This document shows, in pieces, positions 5,015 to 12,871 of a stretch of 23,865 bases of DNA (position 1 is its first letter; every line of letters begins with the position of its first letter). A program made the translations under genes and the position numbers. Under the pieces are notes generated by a model that saw only the letters and a list, made by a program, of their open reading frames with translations, was not told the origin of the DNA and searched no databases. Source of the stretch: a virus; IMG/VR virus record IMGVR_UViG_3300027867_000044, positions 1 through 23,865 of that record. One strand, given 5' to 3'.

Positions 5015-5200
5015 GTGGACGTTAAGCCTCCCCGAAGATCGGTGCAGCTGGGTCCAGGACAGCATTACGGATCTCCTCTTCAGTCGGTGCATGGACCGGC
5101 ACCGGCGAAGCCTTCCGCAGTTCAATATTCGAATCCCGAGATACAAGACCTCTACGATCGGCTGAAAAAGGTGTTTGCCGAGATGGGGCATGAGTTTTAG
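5015..5200 (+). CDS. small Pro-rich protein of unknown function (61 aa)
   Basis: A GTG at 5015 opens the frame (VDVKPPRRSVQLGPGQHYGS...). AAGGGTG lies about 11 bases upstream. The first 40 residues are Pro/Gly-rich and likely extended; the last 20 (NPEIQDLYDRLKKVFAEMGH) form a helix. It ends 89 bases before the first virion-type gene. The normal-looking C-terminus supports a real gene. Family unknown. Confidence 0.6.
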   Translation: MDVKPPRRSVQLGPGQHYGSPLQSVHGPAPAKPSAVQYSNPEIQDLYDRLKKVFAEMGHEF

Positions 5201-5289
5201 CCTTCGGTTCGAAGCAATAGAGAAGGCGAACCTTAGCCGGTGCGACGGTCGGAGTTTCGTTCGGCGCATGTCGGTTCTAGGAGCATAAG

Positions 5290-5895
5290 ATGTCAGCACT
5301 GACAGTCAATTCGGGAGTGAGTCCGTTCTCGCCTTCGAGCGTGGGCGGGACTTCGACTTCCGAACAGATGTTTCCAGCGCCTTCGGGGAACTTCACGTCC
5401 TCGACGCTATCGACAACCACGCCCATGCAGCTCACGATCCCGAATAATGGGCAGTACGAGCAGCAAAGGATCGTGGTGAATGCCTCGGGGAAAGTCACCC
5501 TGGGGTCTACCTCTTCGCCGACCCTGCTTTGGAAGATGTACAGCGGCAAATCCCTTACGGCCTCTTCCAACGGCACGGCACTCCTAACGATGTCGGCCCT
5601 GACTGGGTTGACGGTGAGCAAGACGTATCCCTGGTCCTGGCAGTCGGTGTTTCAAGGTGATTCGACTTCCGGCATCTTGCAGGCGATCTCTTCGACGCTG
5701 TGGGTCGATAACGCCACAGCGGGGACGATCACTCTCACGGGTATCGCATCGGGCGTGAACTTCGGAGGCGGAGTGGGGATCATCACTTCGGGCTACTCTT
5801 CGAACTACGCCCTGAACTTCGTCGTGTCGTTCACGTTCGGCGTGTCTTCGGCGACCAATATCTGCTACTGCTCGCAATTCGTGGCGGAGAGTTAA
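5290..5895 (+). CDS. beta-rich virion-type protein 1 (201 aa)
   Basis: Starts at ATG 5290 with CTAGGAGC nine bases upstream. The sequence is rich in Ser, Thr, Gly and Val with little charge and few Lys, typical of phage surface, decoration or fibre proteins. About residues 45-110 and 120-195 read as two similar-size beta-sandwich-like parts. There is no signal peptide. It is the first of three neighbouring proteins of the same composition located before the terminase. A head-decoration or capsid-fibre role is inferred from composition and position only. Confidence 0.7.
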   Translation: MSALTVNSGVSPFSPSSVGGTSTSEQMFPAPSGNFTSSTLSTTTPMQLTIPNNGQYEQQRIVVNASGKVTLGSTSSPTLLWKMYSGKSLTASSNGTALLTMSALTGLTVSKTYPWSWQSVFQGDSTSGILQAISSTLWVDNATAGTITLTGIASGVNFGGGVGIITSGYSSNYALNFVVSFTFGVSSATNICYCSQFVAES

Positions 5896-5898
5896 CCG

Positions 5899-6417
5899 AT
5901 GACAACCCTAGCGCAGCACGCCCAGGTCGCAAACGACGGGCAAAACAACGACTTCCTTCACTACACCGCATCGAGCGGCCAGATTCTTTATGCCATAAAC
6001 TCCTCCGGCAACACTTCCATATCGGGAGGCGTGGCGCTTGTCGGCCTCGGCCAGCCTTCCATCGTCTACACTCTGAGCGCGAGCCTGGGATTCGCGGTGT
6101 GGAATGCGGCGGCGGCGGTGAACATGCTTCCCACCACCGTTCCAACCGGCACGTATCGCATTTCCCTATACCTCGTTACGACTACCGCTTTTGTAACGAA
6201 TACAGAAGAGGTGATTACGTTCGGGTGGACCGATGACGACCAGGCCCAGACGCTTGCGTTTACGACCTCGGCAAAATCGGCTGGTACGACTCTCGTTGGT
6301 TCTCAGTTGATTCGTGTCGTAACGAGTACGGCAGTGACCTATACCCCGTCAGTGACGGGATCGAACGCCACGGCAGGTGTCAACGCCGTATCTATCGTTG
6401 TGGAAAGGCTTATATGA
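5899..6417 (+). CDS. beta-rich virion-type protein 2 (172 aa)
   Basis: ATG 5899 follows the previous stop by three bases, with GGCGGAGAG upstream. The product is neutral and Thr/Ala/Val-rich. Alternating hydrophobic strands (TGTYRISLYLVTTTAFVTNT; LIRVVTSTAVTYTPSVTG) suggest a jelly-roll or Ig-like fold. It ends in an ATGA overlap with the third member. Probably a virion protein; exact role unknown. Confidence 0.7.
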   Translation: MTTLAQHAQVANDGQNNDFLHYTASSGQILYAINSSGNTSISGGVALVGLGQPSIVYTLSASLGFAVWNAAAAVNMLPTTVPTGTYRISLYLVTTTAFVTNTEEVITFGWTDDDQAQTLAFTTSAKSAGTTLVGSQLIRVVTSTAVTYTPSVTGSNATAGVNAVSIVVERLI

Positions 6418-7070
6418 GTTCAGCACCATTCAGTTTGCCGCAATTCGGAGTCAGTCTCAAAGGCAAGGCCACGAATCTTGCCCAGGGCACGCAAGCGCAG
6501 ATCGGCATCGATCAGTTCAACGCTCAGACGGTTTCCCAGGTTGGGATGCCGTATGGGTTTATGACCCTTGCCGGACTCATGTGCACGGGCACCTGGCCTG
6601 CTGCCGCCGCTGCCGCTTTATCGGCCACGGCGCTATCTGCCTGGTCGCTCTATAACCCGGCAGGGTCAAATGTCAACATTCACCTCCAGAGCATTACGGC
6701 GGTGATGACAGCCTTCACCGCTCAGGCCGCATCCTCGGCAGTCGGCATTCTTCCTTTTACCCAAACTCCGACATCGACCACCACGACCGGCACAGCCAAA
6801 GCCAACTGTCTGATCGGGACGGGAAACGCGGTGCAGGGCGTCCAGTACGTGACCGGGACCACGGTTGGCGCGGTGACGGTGCCGATACGCTGGATCGGCG
6901 GCATTTACACGGACCTGGCCGCCGGGGATACGCCCGCGACGTTGCACGATGAAATCGCGGGGTCGATGATTATTCCTCCCGGCAGCGGTATCCAGATTGG
7001 CGCGGTTGGAGGCACGGTTGCCGACCTCACCATCGCTGTCAGCATGACCTGGGCCGAAATCCCGGTATGA
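6414..7070 (+). CDS. beta-rich virion-type protein 3 (218 aa)
   Basis: ATG 6414 overlaps the previous TGA. The N-terminus (SLPQFGVSLKGKATNLAQGT) is followed by an Ala-rich middle with PAAAAAALSATALSAWSLYN and a Val/Gly/Thr-rich C-terminus ending in TIAVSMTWAEIPV. The composition is that of a secreted or virion surface beta protein without a signal peptide. It closes the three-gene block, and its stop overlaps the next start. Decoration or fibre function is inferred. Confidence 0.7.
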   Translation: MSSAPFSLPQFGVSLKGKATNLAQGTQAQIGIDQFNAQTVSQVGMPYGFMTLAGLMCTGTWPAAAAAALSATALSAWSLYNPAGSNVNIHLQSITAVMTAFTAQAASSAVGILPFTQTPTSTTTTGTAKANCLIGTGNAVQGVQYVTGTTVGAVTVPIRWIGGIYTDLAAGDTPATLHDEIAGSMIIPPGSGIQIGAVGGTVADLTIAVSMTWAEIPV

Positions 7071-7285
7071 TGAAAATAGCTCGGTGTCACATCATTCATG
7101 TCATGGAGGCCGCTGATGAAATCGGCCTCCAGACATCCTTCTACCCGCGATACACATTGACCGCCAAGAAAGTAAAAAGCGGTTGGAATGTGAGATTTTC
7201 TCCTCCGAACAGAGTGAAACTCAATGCCATTCAAAAGTCTCGCGCAAGAAGGTTATCTTCACGCCCATCCAGAAATTCTAGGTAA
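7067..7285 (+). CDS. small basic protein of unknown function (72 aa)
   Basis: Two adjacent ATGs (7067, 7070) overlap the previous TGA. The first 50 residues look protein-like (FYPRYTLTAKKVKSGWNVRF); the last 20 are Arg/Ser-rich and overlap the next gene by 62 bases in another frame. The DNA encodes a strong hairpin (7104-7131), so the interval may instead be mainly a regulatory RNA element. TCGA is absent here, unlike in the neighbours. Moderate support only. Confidence 0.45.
   Translation: MMKIARCHIIHVMEAADEIGLQTSFYPRYTLTAKKVKSGWNVRFSPPNRVKLNAIQKSRARRLSSRPSRNSR
7104..7131 (+). repeat. perfect 9-bp inverted repeat (RNA hairpin)
   Basis: TGGAGGCCG and CGGCCTCCA flank a 10-base loop (CTGATGAAAT). 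The stem is GC-rich and would be stable in RNA. No run of T follows on either strand, so it is not a standard intrinsic terminator. It lies between the virion-type block and the packaging genes. Confidence 0.6.
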
Positions 7286-7559
7286 GTCCGGGCTGAAAGA
7301 ATGGGACTCGGCCACGAAAGGAAAACACTTGCCAAAACACGCCAAGCACGGATTCACGCATTCGGAGATCAAGCACCACCACGACGGAAGCCACACCGTA
7401 ACCCATCACCACATAGACCCATCGAAGACTGTAGAGCATGCCGTTCCCGATCTTGCTGGGGCGCAAGATTCGCTTGAACAGCACATCGGCGCCGGAGCGC
7501 AGGCTAGCGAACCGCCTCCCATGCAAGCGGCTCCCGGAGGGATGCCCGGTGGCGCGTAA
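7224..7559 (+). CDS. His-rich conserved-looking phage protein (111 aa)
   Basis: Starts at ATG 7224 (MPFKSLAQEGYLHAHPEILG). About residues 30-75 are crowded with His and Lys (HLPKHAKHGFTH, KHHHDGSHTVTHHHIDPSK), a possible metal-binding patch. The C-terminus is Pro/Ala/Gly/Met-rich and probably disordered. The PFKS-start followed by AHPEIL resembles small phage proteins near packaging genes. The ribosome-binding site is weak (GAGTG). It overlaps the next GTG by 11 bases. Confidence 0.68.
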   Translation: MPFKSLAQEGYLHAHPEILGKSGLKEWDSATKGKHLPKHAKHGFTHSEIKHHHDGSHTVTHHHIDPSKTVEHAVPDLAGAQDSLEQHIGAGAQASEPPPMQAAPGGMPGGA

Positions 7560-7722
7560 GAAGATGAAGCTCAAGATTCACAAGGGCGGCTTCCATGAGT
7601 GGCTCGGGAAGAAAGAAGGCCAGCCCATCACGAGCGCCGATATTGCCAAAGGATTAAAGGCCGGGGGCCACGCCGCGAAGATGGCCCAGTTCGCCAAAAA
7701 TGCCCGATCCTGGCACCACTGA
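7549..7722 (+). CDS. small conserved phage protein (57 aa)
   Basis: GTG 7549 is chosen because CCGGAGGG lies about eight bases upstream; an ATG at 7564 is the alternative. The sequence is basic: KLKIHKGGFHEWLGKKEGQP, then a helical part and AQFAKNARSWHH at the end. This matches a small family I recall from many phages (H.D.LG.PEGQKI ... A.FA.NA..W.H). It sits just before the terminase, overlapping it by 23 bases. Function unknown; the basic character suggests nucleic-acid or acidic-protein contact. Confidence 0.75.
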   Translation: MARKKMKLKIHKGGFHEWLGKKEGQPITSADIAKGLKAGGHAAKMAQFAKNARSWHH

Positions 7723-9523
7723 AACTCCAATCGTTGAAGCTCCTCGACCCTCGGCCCTCCCCGATGGATGCACGAATGAGTCGTACTACAAGTCGGAAGC
7801 GCGTCCCCTCTACCAACTAAAGCCTCTGTGGAAGAAATTCGGGGATGAAATCTCCTTCAAGATGTGGCTCGATTTCCGGGACAGATGCAGGAAGGATTTG
7901 TTCTGGCTCGGCAAGTACGTTCTCAAAAAGGATTTGACAAGGTGGCATCTCATCCCCTGCTTTCGCATGTTCGTGCAGAAGAACTTCGATGGAGTCTATA
8001 AGCTCGGCTATTCCATCGGGGATGTTCATTCCGCGATTGGAGCGCAGAAGCGGGTCAAGGAGATGCTGTTCCTTGCTTCCCGAGGCAGTTTTAAGTCAAC
8101 GCTCGACGGAATTGATTCGGTTCAGTGGATGCTCAACTGCCCGGACATTCGCATCCTGATCCTGACCGGGGAATATAAGCTGGCCCTCGCGTTCATGTCG
8201 GAAATCAAGGGTTACTTCTACCGGGCTGAGAAGGCTCCTGCTACGTTTCTTCACAAACTGTTCCCCGAATACATCCTCGAAGGCAAGGACGGGACATCCG
8301 ACCAACCCCTCGAATGTCCCGCCCGGATACATAACCAAAAGGAACCTAGCCTATGGGTCAACGCGATTGTGGCGAACCTGTCGGGCTGGCACTGCGACAT
8401 CCGAAAGATGGATGATGTCATCACGGATGAAAACTGCAATTCGGTGGATGCGCGAGGACCTGAAGGAAAACTCAAAAAGAAGATTGACGGTACCGATAAC
8501 CTCGTCGATGAGTGGGGATTCACCGATATTATCGGGACGCCTTATTACACCGACGATTATTACGCCGAGCGCCTGAAAGCCCCCCCCGAGGAAGCGCCTT
8601 TGATCTTTGGGAAGTTTCCTTGCTGGCAGATCAAAAAGCCGTTCATCGGGACGCCGATCAAGGAACTCAAGGAAGAGATGGTCGATCTTCTCTTCCCCGA
8701 AAAGCTGACCTTCAAATCGCTTCGCCAAAAGCTCATGAAGAACGAGACCCTGTTCCGCTGCCAGCAGTTATGCGAGCCGGCGGCGGAGGGCGAAAGCATC
8801 ACGTTCACGGAGTCGATGCTCAAGGCGCATTTGGTGATGGAAGCGCCGCACGCGGAAGGCGATATTTACACGACCTGGGATACTTCGTTTGCGAGAACAT
8901 CCTATGCCGATTATTCCGCAGGCGTAGCGGTAAAGATCATTCCCCGAGAAGGCAAGAGCTTCGACGCTTACATCATGGAGATTGTATTCGGCAGATGGCG
9001 TCCTTCCGAGCTTGCGTTTCAGTACGTGATGTTCGAAAAGAAGTGGAAACCAAAGGCATCCTTGATTGAGCGTCCCGCCGGGGATGAACTGCTTCGCATC
9101 GAGCTTCAAAGGCAGGCCCAGAAACATTCCGTGGCCCTCAACATCATCTGGAAGAATGTCTCGAATAACAAGGACTCGAAACGCAATCAGATCAAAGGCA
9201 TCGAGACGCTTATCTCGAATGATCAGTTATGGTTCTTCGGCGGACAGTGGATCGACGAAACGTTCAATCAGTTCATGCGCTATACCGGAGAACCGAAGAA
9301 CAAGGGCCGGAAGGATGACATCCCGGATGCCGTTTCGCAGATTCAGTTCTTCTGTCCGTTCACTTCCGGGAATGAGGAACTGGAACGTCTGAAGAAAGAG
9401 CGGGAACAGAAAGCCGATCAACTCGCCATTTATAGCCATATCTTCGAGCGGCCCAACAAGCCAGTGCCTCTTCTTCCGCCAGTTCCGATGCGTCAGAGAT
9501 TATTTGGGAGTCTTGCCAGATGA
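7700..9523 (+). CDS. terL: phage terminase large subunit (607 aa)
   Basis: The DNA-packaging motor subunit, with ATPase and nuclease parts. The Walker A-type loop is at about residues 126-134 (ASRGSFKST). The Walker B-type segment is KMDDVITDEN at 236-245, with the acidic pair after a hydrophobic strand. The nuclease domain has Asp394 in TTWDTSFARTSYADYSAG and the late Asp residues in RKDDIPDAVSQ (539-543), giving the expected RNase H-like metal cluster. Length is somewhat above the usual 450-550. The ATG at 7700 overlaps the preceding gene. The portal follows after one tiny gene. No separate small subunit is recognised nearby. Confidence 0.9.
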   Translation: MPDPGTTETPIVEAPRPSALPDGCTNESYYKSEARPLYQLKPLWKKFGDEISFKMWLDFRDRCRKDLFWLGKYVLKKDLTRWHLIPCFRMFVQKNFDGVYKLGYSIGDVHSAIGAQKRVKEMLFLASRGSFKSTLDGIDSVQWMLNCPDIRILILTGEYKLALAFMSEIKGYFYRAEKAPATFLHKLFPEYILEGKDGTSDQPLECPARIHNQKEPSLWVNAIVANLSGWHCDIRKMDDVITDENCNSVDARGPEGKLKKKIDGTDNLVDEWGFTDIIGTPYYTDDYYAERLKAPPEEAPLIFGKFPCWQIKKPFIGTPIKELKEEMVDLLFPEKLTFKSLRQKLMKNETLFRCQQLCEPAAEGESITFTESMLKAHLVMEAPHAEGDIYTTWDTSFARTSYADYSAGVAVKIIPREGKSFDAYIMEIVFGRWRPSELAFQYVMFEKKWKPKASLIERPAGDELLRIELQRQAQKHSVALNIIWKNVSNNKDSKRNQIKGIETLISNDQLWFFGGQWIDETFNQFMRYTGEPKNKGRKDDIPDAVSQIQFFCPFTSGNEELERLKKEREQKADQLAIYSHIFERPNKPVPLLPPVPMRQRLFGSLAR

Positions 9524-9702
9524 TAAATGTCGAATTAATCGTTTCTGGAAAAAGAGCAAGCGGTAAAACCACAATCATTGAAATTTGTAGGAAGGCTTTG
9601 GAAGAGCAAGGATTGAAAGTTTCTTCAAGGGTTGTATTGAAAGACGAGGGAATTATCACCGAAAAGGTAGAAATTAAGGGGACTCTTCCAAAATCTCCAT
9701 GA
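9520..9702 (+). CDS. P-loop mini-protein between terminase and portal (60 aa)
   Basis: Both ends are ATGA overlaps, with the terminase stop and the portal start. The sequence begins MINVELIVSGKRASGKTT, a strand followed by a full Walker A loop (GKRASGKTT) and the first helix, then two more strands. There is no room for Walker B or a sensor, so it is only the nucleotide-binding corner of a P-loop fold. Codon use is AT-rich compared with its neighbours, suggesting recent acquisition. Small stand-alone P-loop peptides occur in other phages; their role is unknown to me. Confidence 0.78.
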   Translation: MINVELIVSGKRASGKTTIIEICRKALEEQGLKVSSRVVLKDEGIITEKVEIKGTLPKSP

Positions 9703-11753
9703 GCACCAAGCCAGCTGCAGTCATCGACAAAACCAACACCCGTTACAACGCCGAAACCGGAACGCACGATTTCGACGATGATGCGGCCTTGAAGTTGGTA
9801 CTCGATGATCTGACTGAAACCGATACATGGATGAATCTTCAGCAATGGCCTTCGAGATGGCTTGATTCGATCATGCTTCAGCAGTCTCCCGTATCGGGAT
9901 TCGATGATATTGCCAAGATGTCAGTGCCGAAGTTCACGCTCTCGAACACGGTTGCCACGCTTGTCAGCAAGATCATCCTGGGAATGTTTTATGACGATCC
10001 GCCATTTGTGCTTCGCCCGCGTCCGAATACCGATCCAAATGTAACGAGGGCCAAGACCGCTCTTTTCTCCTATCAACTCGACGAGATGAAGTTTCAGGAA
10101 GAGATCGAGGCGGGCTGGGAGTTTCTAGCTCTTCTCGGTACAGGCATCTGGAAGTGGGGCTTCTGCAACAAGAAAAAGAAAGTCACAGAATTCAAGGCAA
10201 AGGAAAATCCGACTCCGGTTGACACTCCATTCACAACGGAGCAAGTCCATACTCCCGATTCGATGGAATTTGAGGAAGTCATCGAAGAGAAGGATGTCGC
10301 GCATCCGTGGCTGAAGGCTTGCGACATTCGAAATGTAAGAGTGTGCAAAGGAACGAGGCGCGGAGACATTCGCAAGGCCAAGTTCGTCATTCACAGCGAA
10401 TACCCGACATGGGATGAACTGCAAGACCTCGCCGAAGAAGAAGACTACGATCTACCGGACCGCGAGACACTGGAACGGTTCTTTCTTGAGCGCTCGACCA
10501 CTCCTCCGGGCGATAACCTGACCATCACCCTCCCCGAGAACATGCGCGGATATTTGCAGACCGCGACTCCGAGGAATTTTAAGGACAGCGCCAATCCTTT
10601 CGATAATGGAATTGAACTGGTCGAGCGGGTGGACCCGAAGCACAAGATGGTCGTCATTCGCGTTGGCGGTGAACATAACTTCATCGTCTACAACGGGCCG
10701 AACCGCTACGGCAAGATCAATTACTACTCCTCGAACTGGCGCAATCTTCCCGATGCATTTTATGGTCAGGGCCTCGGACAGCTCATTGGTTCCGAACAAA
10801 TGGTTGAGCAGGGGACAACGGCTCTTGCTCTTGCAATGCTTGCCTATGGACTTCAACCTACTGCAGTTCGGAAAAAGGGATTTAATGCGATCAGTCAGGA
10901 TACGGTATGGGAACTCGGAGGTATCGTCAATGTGGAAGACGATGTGGACAAGGCTTTCAAGTTCCTGGAGTTTCCTAATGTCCCTGCCGAGGCTTGGCAA
11001 TTCATTCAGCTTTCGAAGGCCGACTCCGCCGAAACCAGCGGAGCCAATCAGCAAACTTCGATGGGAGCTGGAGCAAGTGGAGTCAAGACTACAGGAATGC
11101 GATCAGGAACGGGGGCTGCTCTTGTTGGTCAGGCAAGCGCTTCTCGACTCGATGGCCCGGTCGAACGCTTCATCCGGCAAGTATTTGTACCCTGGCTCTA
11201 CCAAATGGACGAGCTGAACAACAAGCTCCTACCCACAAAGATTCTGAACGATGTGCTCGGGGAAGAGATCGGCCAGGAGTTCAAGGTCGATCACATCAAA
11301 TTCCGCAACGCCAAGATGGAGTTCGATGTACTTGCGGGCGCGCATCTCGGGGCGAAGAAAGAGCAGGCCCAATTCCTGCCATTTGTCATGCAACTGGTCA
11401 ACAACCCGACGCTCATGGAGCAGGCAGCGGAGCAAGGTCTGAATTTCAACTTCAAGGCTTGGTTCGATGCGTTCTCCGACCTTGCCGGATACAGCTTCAC
11501 GCAGAACTTCTTTACCAAGATGACTCCGGCGCAGCAGCAACGCAGACAGGCGAACTCCCCGGCTGGTGTCGCAGCGCAGAAGAATCAAGCCACGCAGAAT
11601 CAGCAAGTTCAGAAGTTCCAACAGGAGCAACAGCTTCTTGATCAAGAGCAACTTGGCAAGGGCGCGAACGAATCGCAGCGCATCATTCTCGAACATGTTT
11701 TGGATCAGGGACTAGAAGGCGGCGAAGGCACATTCGGGACGGCAGAGCAATGA
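9699..11753 (+). CDS. portal protein (684 aa)
   Basis: Position after the terminase, size and layout identify the portal ring protein through which DNA enters and to which the tail attaches. After an acidic N-terminus comes a long alpha/beta wing and stem region (about 90-520), including GQGLGQLIGSEQMVEQGTTA, typical of podovirus-type portals. The last 70 residues are a Gln-rich coil (QQQRRQANSP, QVQKFQQEQQLLDQEQ), as in portals with a long barrel. It starts in an ATGA overlap and ends in a TGATG overlap. Confidence 0.85.
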   Translation: MSTKPAAVIDKTNTRYNAETGTHDFDDDAALKLVLDDLTETDTWMNLQQWPSRWLDSIMLQQSPVSGFDDIAKMSVPKFTLSNTVATLVSKIILGMFYDDPPFVLRPRPNTDPNVTRAKTALFSYQLDEMKFQEEIEAGWEFLALLGTGIWKWGFCNKKKKVTEFKAKENPTPVDTPFTTEQVHTPDSMEFEEVIEEKDVAHPWLKACDIRNVRVCKGTRRGDIRKAKFVIHSEYPTWDELQDLAEEEDYDLPDRETLERFFLERSTTPPGDNLTITLPENMRGYLQTATPRNFKDSANPFDNGIELVERVDPKHKMVVIRVGGEHNFIVYNGPNRYGKINYYSSNWRNLPDAFYGQGLGQLIGSEQMVEQGTTALALAMLAYGLQPTAVRKKGFNAISQDTVWELGGIVNVEDDVDKAFKFLEFPNVPAEAWQFIQLSKADSAETSGANQQTSMGAGASGVKTTGMRSGTGAALVGQASASRLDGPVERFIRQVFVPWLYQMDELNNKLLPTKILNDVLGEEIGQEFKVDHIKFRNAKMEFDVLAGAHLGAKKEQAQFLPFVMQLVNNPTLMEQAAEQGLNFNFKAWFDAFSDLAGYSFTQNFFTKMTPAQQQRRQANSPAGVAAQKNQATQNQQVQKFQQEQQLLDQEQLGKGANESQRIILEHVLDQGLEGGEGTFGTAEQ

Positions 11754-12082
11754 TGGACCTATCGAAAGTTCTGCTTGGCGAGTATCTGACGCAGACTGAG
11801 CGCCTGTATCTAAGGTCGCTCCCGGACCATGACGGTTTCCCGGTGCTCAAGAAACTCTTCGATCAGGTCTGCCGCCTCGCGACCGAAGATGTCGTGAAGC
11901 TCGACCCTGAGGACGAGCATTACGAACGAAAGCTGGCTGCAAGGACGCAGCGGGCGAGGGATTTCAACGAGTTTGCGGGATGCATTATCAAGAGTTTCAA
12001 TGCCAACGTACAGATCGCCAATGACATAGAGAAAAAGGAGAAACACAATGCCGGAACAAATTCAAGACCAGAAGCCAACTGA
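11750..12082 (+). CDS. small helical protein between portal and scaffold (110 aa)
   Basis: Starts at ATG 11750 or the adjacent ATG 11753, overlapping the portal stop. The product (LSKVLLGEYLTQTERLYLRS...) is charged and almost wholly helical, with one Cys in each half. It extends 35 bases into the scaffold gene and contains the latter's ribosome-binding site. Head-assembly or connector function is suggested only by its place. Confidence 0.72.
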   Translation: MMDLSKVLLGEYLTQTERLYLRSLPDHDGFPVLKKLFDQVCRLATEDVVKLDPEDEHYERKLAARTQRARDFNEFAGCIIKSFNANVQIANDIEKKEKHNAGTNSRPEAN

Positions 12083-12857
12083 GAAGTTCGTATTCGAGTT
12101 TCAGCACACCGACCGAAACGGTCAGCCAATTATCGACCCGCGCACCGGAAAGCAGGCCTTCACGAACCTCACGGGCGCGAATGAAAGGGAAGTGCTCGAC
12201 AAGCTGAAAGAATCGTACTTGGAACTGGAGAGCGCCTATGTGCGCGTGCGCTCACAAAAGCCAGTTCCGAAAGCAGAACAGCCCGCTCCGAAAGAACTAT
12301 CGGCGGAGGAAGAACGGCAGGCTGTTACCGAAGTTACCGACCCGGTAAAAGGGCGTGCGGCGATCCGCAAGCTCGCGGGAGTCGAAGACCTCGAAGCGCG
12401 GCAAAAGGCCACTGATGAAGCCAAATTCCAGGCCGATGCCCGAGCCGCTGCTTATGCTTTTATGGCCCAGCACATCAATGACTACTATCCCTGCCAAGCC
12501 AATTCCGCCGAATTGACCAAATACATCACCGAAAATGAGTTAGACCCTCGCAATGTCGAAAACTATGAAGTAGCCTTCAATGCCGTCGAGCATAAACTTG
12601 CGCCTCGGCCCGCACCACCCGCACCGCCAAAGATCGAAGAGCCTCCCGCAGCGCCGCCCGAAAAGAAGGCGAGCGGAGGCGTACAGCCCGGACAATTCAC
12701 AGGCGACAAGCCAAGACCTCGAAACGCCAAAGCAATCACCCGAGAGTCCATCAATGAAATGCGCCGCACCGCCGAGGGGCGTGCGGAGTACAAAAAGCGA
12801 ATGCGAGACCCCGAATTCGTTCGGCAGGTCAACGCGGCATTTCAGACACAAACTTAA
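12048..12857 (+). CDS. capsid scaffolding protein (269 aa)
   Basis: Starts at ATG 12048 with a very strong AAAAAGGAG box. It lies directly before the major capsid gene, the usual scaffold position. The protein is charged, mostly helical and low in aromatic residues. A central Ala/Glu-rich coil (about 75-190) is followed by a Pro-rich linker (APRPAPPAPPKIEEPPAAPP). A basic helical C-terminus (RESINEMRRTAEGRAEYKKR) follows, the part that in known scaffolds binds the coat protein. Function is assigned from position and composition. Confidence 0.78.
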   Translation: MPEQIQDQKPTEKFVFEFQHTDRNGQPIIDPRTGKQAFTNLTGANEREVLDKLKESYLELESAYVRVRSQKPVPKAEQPAPKELSAEEERQAVTEVTDPVKGRAAIRKLAGVEDLEARQKATDEAKFQADARAAAYAFMAQHINDYYPCQANSAELTKYITENELDPRNVENYEVAFNAVEHKLAPRPAPPAPPKIEEPPAAPPEKKASGGVQPGQFTGDKPRPRNAKAITRESINEMRRTAEGRAEYKKRMRDPEFVRQVNAAFQTQT

Positions 12858-12871
12858 AAGGAGATTAGAAA

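Noticed and set aside
5202-5214. CTTCG-GTT-CGAAG hairpin after the 61-residue gene as a terminator
   Set aside because: Only a five-base stem and no following T-run.
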